The notes beneath the pieces were generated by a model that ran no database searches, had not been told where the DNA came from, and worked only from the letters and a program-made list of their open reading frames with translations. A program made the position numbers and the translations under genes. Positions 60,737 through 64,000 of a DNA stretch of 64,000 nt are shown piece by piece. The stretch comes from Burkholderia sp. OK233 (GTDB taxonomy: Bacteria; Pseudomonadota; Gammaproteobacteria; Burkholderiales; Burkholderiaceae), in assembly GCF_900230185.1 (NCBI RefSeq), contig NZ_OCSR01000001.1, positions 4,402,001 through 4,466,000 on the forward strand. Direction: 5' to 3'. Numbering within the stretch: the first letter of the stretch is position 1; each line of letters begins with the position of its first letter.

Positions 60737-61155
60737 ATGCCGATCGCCTTCCGGGAGCCTTTCCCGACATCGCTCAAACCTGGGCTGCCCTGCAGACCCA
60801 GTTGCCGATCACGCCCATTCGCAACGAGCAGGACTATCAGAAGATGGTGCGGCTCGCTAACGCGCTCGCCGACCATCTGAACGGTAACGAAGAGGATCCA
60901 CTGGCCGATCTGTTCGCGATCGTCACCGACCTGATCGAAAGCTGGGAAGTGAACAACGTGACGATTCCGAAAGCGGAGCCGCGCGAGGTGTTGCGGCATC
61001 TGCTGGAAACGCACGGGCTCAAGCAAAAGGACCTGATCGGTATCGCATCGCCCACCGTGGTGAGCGATATTCTCGCGGGCCGGCGCGCCATCAGCAAAAA
61101 GGTGGCGAAGGCGCTGGCCGTGCGTTTTCATACCGACGTCAGCGCTTTTCTGTAA
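60733..61155 (+). CDS. higA: HigA-type antitoxin (helix-turn-helix)
   Basis: A 140-aa antitoxin with an N-terminal toxin-binding part (IRNEQDYQKMVRLANALADHL) and a C-terminal XRE-type helix-turn-helix (EVLRHLLETHGLKQKDLIGIASPTVVSDILAGRRAISKKVAKALAVRF). It neutralises HigB and represses the operon. The ATG at 60733 overlapping the higB TGA is chosen; a TTG at 60709 adds eight residues. Confidence 0.9.
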   Translation: MNADRLPGAFPDIAQTWAALQTQLPITPIRNEQDYQKMVRLANALADHLNGNEEDPLADLFAIVTDLIESWEVNNVTIPKAEPREVLRHLLETHGLKQKDLIGIASPTVVSDILAGRRAISKKVAKALAVRFHTDVSAFL

Positions 61156-61184
61156 ACGAACGCGGCGAGGCGCCGGCCGTGCGC

Positions 61185-61224
61185 CAATAAAAAAGGGCTG
61201 CGTCTTGATCCGGCGCAGCCCTTT
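61185..61224 (-). terminator. Terminator of the exopolysaccharide operon (bidirectional form)
   Basis: AAAGGGCTGCG (61192-61202) and CGCAGCCCTTT (61214-61224) form an 11-bp stem. The minus strand continues TTTATTGG, so leftward transcripts from the kinase gene end here. The rightward side has CTTTCGCG, a weak T-run that may also stop higBA transcripts. Confidence 0.85.
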
Positions 61225-61247
61225 CGCGTTACCGCTTTTGATCCGAC

Positions 61248-63635
61248 CTATCGCGATTCGTGACTATCAAGCGGATCGCCGGCGGAGTAGGTGTACGCAT
61301 AGGCGTAGTCGTACGTACCGTTTCTGTTGTGGCTCTTGAGCGGCACCGCATTCATCACGCCGCCCACCACCCGGGCCCGCGCGCGCCGCAGCTTCTTCAG
61401 CGCCTCGGCCACGTGGCTTTCTGTGTGAGCGCCAGAGCGCATGACCAGCACCGTGGACCCGGCGATATGCGCAATCACCGCCGCATCGGCCACCGCCAGC
61501 AGTGGCGGCGTATCGATGATCACCAGATCGAACTCCTGCTCGAAGCGGGCGAGGATTTCGCCGAAGCGCAACGACGTCAGAATCTCGGATGGATTCGGCG
61601 GATAAGCGCCCGTCGCGATGAAGTGCAAGCCATCTACGCCCGTGGCACGAGCCGCGACGTCAAGATCGACCTGACCCGTCAGCAGTTCGGTCAGGCCACC
61701 ATTGGGCGAACGGCCGAGATACTGCGCAAGGCGGCCGCGCCGCAGATCGGCGTCGATCAGCAGCACGCGTTTGCCCGATTCCGCAATCAGTGCTGCCAGA
61801 TTCGCGCATAGAAAGCTTTTGCCGTCCGAGGGCGCCGGGCTTGTTATCGCCACGATGCGGTTGGGCGCGTCGACCAAGCCGAATTCCAGCGTGGCGCGCA
61901 ATCCGCGCAGGCTCTCCACCGTCGAGTCGTACGGATGGGTCTTCACCAGCAGCGGCCGCATGGGTATCTTGCCCGACGCAACGACGGTTTGCGTACCGAC
62001 TTGCACCCTGTCCTGGCGACCCGCCGCCGAACCAGGCCGAAGCATTCGCGTCCTGCCCGACGACCGCGCCGACACTTCGGTCGGCGTCGACTTTGGACTG
62101 GGCAGGGCCGCGGCGCGCGCGGCACTCAACTGCCGGTCGCTACGCGCCTGTTCCGGGCTGAAGGCGATCGAGCCGAAGATCGGCAACTGGAAGCGCCGCT
62201 CGACGAACTCGGGGTCAGCCACGCCGGTAAAGAACGTGCGGCGGCAGAACGCGAACAGGATGCCGGCGATGACACCGAGTACCGTGCCGGCCGAAATGAT
62301 CAACGCCGACTTCGGCCGCACTGGCGATGACGGCAGCAACGCCTCATCGATGATATGCACGTTGCCGATCGTTCCGGCACGCGAAATCGACAGCTCCTGG
62401 GTTTTGTTCAGCAAGGCCACGTAGATTTCCTCCGCGACCTTCGCATCGCGTTGCAAGGCGAGGGCGTTTCGCTCGGAACTCGGCAGCGTGGTGAAGTGAT
62501 CTTCGAAGCGCGCTTTTTCCCGCATCATTGCCGCTATTTGCGAGTCGACCTGCAGTACTTCCGGGCTCTCTCCGGTGAAGCGTTGCAGTAATTGCGCACG
62601 CATGATACGCAGCGACGCAATCTGCTTTTCGTAGTCCAGACCACCGGCGAGGTAGACCCCGGCTTCCTGGGTCGGCTGGAACGAACCGACTCGCGACTGG
62701 TATTCCGAAAGCGCGGTTTCCGCCTTTTTCACTTCGGCGCGCAGATGCGGCAGTTCGCTGTTCAGGAAGCTCAACATGCGGCTCGCTTCTTCCTGTGCGC
62801 GGTCGGTGCGCTGCTTCAGATACGACGCGGCTACCGCATTGGTGATCGCCGTGATCGCGTGCGGATCGGTGCCCATGTATGACAGTTGCACCACGCCGGT
62901 TTCACGGCCTTTCTCGCTGACTTGCAGACCGGAAGAGAGTCCCGCCACGGCGTCCAGCTGGTTGAAGCGCGTGACGTAAAACTCGGTGCCCGGACGCGCC
63001 ACAAGCGTCTTGACGAGCAGCGTAACGCCGCTGCCGCTGGCTTCCTCGCCGGCCACGCCGGTCAGGATCTGTTGACCGAACCCGTCGGTCAGTTCATAGC
63101 GGCCGTAGTCAAGCGCGTGCAGCGTCAGTTGCGCTCCTTCGAGCGACTTCGGCACTGTGATCGAATTGACCGCGAATTGCTCGCCGCCCCACGCGTAAGA
63201 AGTCATGCCGAACGCCGCACCAAGCGGATGGCCCGGACGCGCGAAGAAAGACGAGATCTTGCCGAGTACCGGCATGGTCTTGGGCACCACACTGAAGTTC
63301 AGCTTGAACTGCTCGACCACCGGCTCCACGACCGCGCGGCTCTTGATGATTTCGATTTCCGCGTCGGTGTGCATGGGGCCCACAGACGGCATGAGCGATA
63401 GCGCAACCTGACTCGCCGTGCCGTTACCGGTCTGCGGGTCGACCTGAAGCAGTGCGTCGGCGGAATAGATCGGCGTAGCAATCTTGCTATAGACCACCGC
63501 GGCCAGGATGATGCAGCCTGCGATGCCGATCACCCACCAGATCTGATCGATGACGATGCGCAGCAGGTCGCGCAGTACCGCGTCCTCGTCGCTGCCTGGC
63601 GCCGGCCCTTGGTCCAGCATGTCATACGTACTCAT
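61248..63635 (-). CDS. Exopolysaccharide tyrosine autokinase (Wzc/BceF type)
   Basis: A 795-aa inner membrane co-polymerase. The N-terminal Wzz domain starts LLRIVIDQIWWVIGIAGCIILAAVVYSKIATPIYSADALLQV with the first helix, has a long periplasmic coiled region (LNSELPHLRAEVKKAETALSEYQSRV) and a second helix (SALIISAGTVLGVIAGILFAF). The cytoplasmic BY-kinase has Walker A SPAPSDGKSFLCANLAAL, Walker A' VLLIDADLRRG and a Walker B VIIDTPPLLAVADA. The tail has a cluster of six Tyr (YDYAYAYTY), the autophosphorylation site. It controls exopolysaccharide chain length and export with Wza. The gene lies 23 bases after wza on one transcript. Confidence 0.95.
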   Translation of the reverse strand: MSTYDMLDQGPAPGSDEDAVLRDLLRIVIDQIWWVIGIAGCIILAAVVYSKIATPIYSADALLQVDPQTGNGTASQVALSLMPSVGPMHTDAEIEIIKSRAVVEPVVEQFKLNFSVVPKTMPVLGKISSFFARPGHPLGAAFGMTSYAWGGEQFAVNSITVPKSLEGAQLTLHALDYGRYELTDGFGQQILTGVAGEEASGSGVTLLVKTLVARPGTEFYVTRFNQLDAVAGLSSGLQVSEKGRETGVVQLSYMGTDPHAITAITNAVAASYLKQRTDRAQEEASRMLSFLNSELPHLRAEVKKAETALSEYQSRVGSFQPTQEAGVYLAGGLDYEKQIASLRIMRAQLLQRFTGESPEVLQVDSQIAAMMREKARFEDHFTTLPSSERNALALQRDAKVAEEIYVALLNKTQELSISRAGTIGNVHIIDEALLPSSPVRPKSALIISAGTVLGVIAGILFAFCRRTFFTGVADPEFVERRFQLPIFGSIAFSPEQARSDRQLSAARAAALPSPKSTPTEVSARSSGRTRMLRPGSAAGRQDRVQVGTQTVVASGKIPMRPLLVKTHPYDSTVESLRGLRATLEFGLVDAPNRIVAITSPAPSDGKSFLCANLAALIAESGKRVLLIDADLRRGRLAQYLGRSPNGGLTELLTGQVDLDVAARATGVDGLHFIATGAYPPNPSEILTSLRFGEILARFEQEFDLVIIDTPPLLAVADAAVIAHIAGSTVLVMRSGAHTESHVAEALKKLRRARARVVGGVMNAVPLKSHNRNGTYDYAYAYTYSAGDPLDSHESR

Positions 63636-63658
63636 AGTGATACTCCGTCGCGAGCGTT

Positions 63659-64000
63659 TTATCTGGACAACTGCACCGTGTAGAACAAGGTCTGCAGGGT
63701 CGGCGTGATCTGTTCGAGTGCGCGGTTAAAGCGTGCGGCATTCGAGACCTGCACGTACACCACATCCTTCGGCTGTAGTTCGAACTTGGTCATCAGCATC
63801 AACGCGTCGACCTGTGTCATGTCGAGCTGATAGACATCGGGCGTGAGCGTCTTGTCGGCGCCGCGCACCACGTACACAAAGCGCGGGTCGCCGGTTTTGA
63901 CGTCGAGGCTGCCGGCGCCGGTGAGCGCATCGGCGAGCGTCAGGCGGCCGCGGTTCATCGGCAGCGAGGTCGGCTTGTTCACTTCGCCGAGTACGAAGAC
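63659..64000 (-). CDS. Polysaccharide export protein (Wza/BceE family), C-terminal part
   Basis: The frame is open to the window edge, so the 5' end is missing. 113 codons are visible, starting VFVLGEVNKPTSLPMNRGRLTLADALTGAGSLDVKTGDPRFVYVVRG. The soluble-ligand-binding beta-grasp (SLBB) features and the C-terminal amphipathic region (RFNRALEQITPTLQTLFYT) match outer membrane Wza-like lipoproteins that form the exit channel for capsule or exopolysaccharide. It is transcribed just before the kinase gene. Confidence 0.88.
   Translation of the reverse strand, partial: VFVLGEVNKPTSLPMNRGRLTLADALTGAGSLDVKTGDPRFVYVVRGADKTLTPDVYQLDMTQVDALMLMTKFELQPKDVVYVQVSNAARFNRALEQITPTLQTLFYTVQLSR

Noticed and set aside
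1..64000. CRISPR arrays, rRNA genes, complete insertion sequences, plasmid or chromosome origins
   Set aside because: No regularly spaced repeats, no rRNA signature, no transposase with terminal repeats and no DnaA-box cluster were noticed on reading both strands.

Overview
The window is GC-rich chromosomal DNA of a beta-proteobacterium, most likely Burkholderiales and probably Paraburkholderia or a close relative. This rests on recognised proteins and gene orders (HMW-FabG-type beta-oxidation set, rnr-rlmB, rpiA, Wzc/Wza exopolysaccharide genes, RND efflux) and on codon use; it is not a database identification.

Left part (1-29.4 kb). After the tail of an anti-sigma-factor-like gene come a His/Gly-rich exported protein, a 4-cresol-dehydrogenase/vanillyl-alcohol-oxidase-type flavoprotein and a small Tat-type exported protein. 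A seven-gene run on the minus strand (3030-13604) follows: TetR regulator, FadE, high-molecular-weight FabG, MaoC-type hydratase, thiolase, FadD and a DUF1571-like exported protein. Next are an MFS transporter, a divergent ClC channel, a two-component pair (17310-19335), a divergently transcribed lone response regulator, and a tripartite RND efflux operon (20323-26122). The lone regulator and the efflux operon carry the same inverted repeat in their promoters. An exported propeller-like protein and a methyltransferase close this part.

Central part (29.4-46.4 kb). This is a complete soluble di-iron monooxygenase system of the propane/acetone/phenol type (mimABCD/prmABCD). It contains a secondary-alcohol-dehydrogenase-like MDR, a 104-aa coiled-coil protein, a CobW-family GTPase, a WD40-like protein, a 67-aa protein, the four monooxygenase subunits, an amidohydrolase, a DUF59 protein, a dedicated GroEL-like chaperonin, a 68-aa protein, an Nramp metal transporter and a sigma-54 activator. 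Two sigma-54 promoters (29919 and 34184), each preceded by a pair of related 17-bp dyads, suggest that the activator encoded at the right end drives two transcripts: the alcohol dehydrogenase/metallochaperone module and the oxygenase module. A logical scheme is: alkane or ketone hydroxylation by MimABCD, alcohol oxidation by the MDR, and metal delivery and folding by CobW, Nramp, DUF59 and GroEL.

Right part (46.5-64 kb). A LysR gene is divergent from an SDR-GST-SnoaL-WrbA redox cassette. A decayed tyrosine integrase abuts two tandem tRNA-Leu(CAG) genes, which suggests an old island insertion point. Core genes rnr, rlmB and rpiA follow, interleaved with three glycosyltransferases. Two of these are duplicates that also duplicated their divergent promoter and the start of the neighbouring gene. 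A HigBA toxin-antitoxin pair and the exopolysaccharide tyrosine kinase (Wzc/BceF) and export protein (Wza/BceE, cut by the window edge) end the window. No rRNA, CRISPR array or intact insertion sequence was seen.
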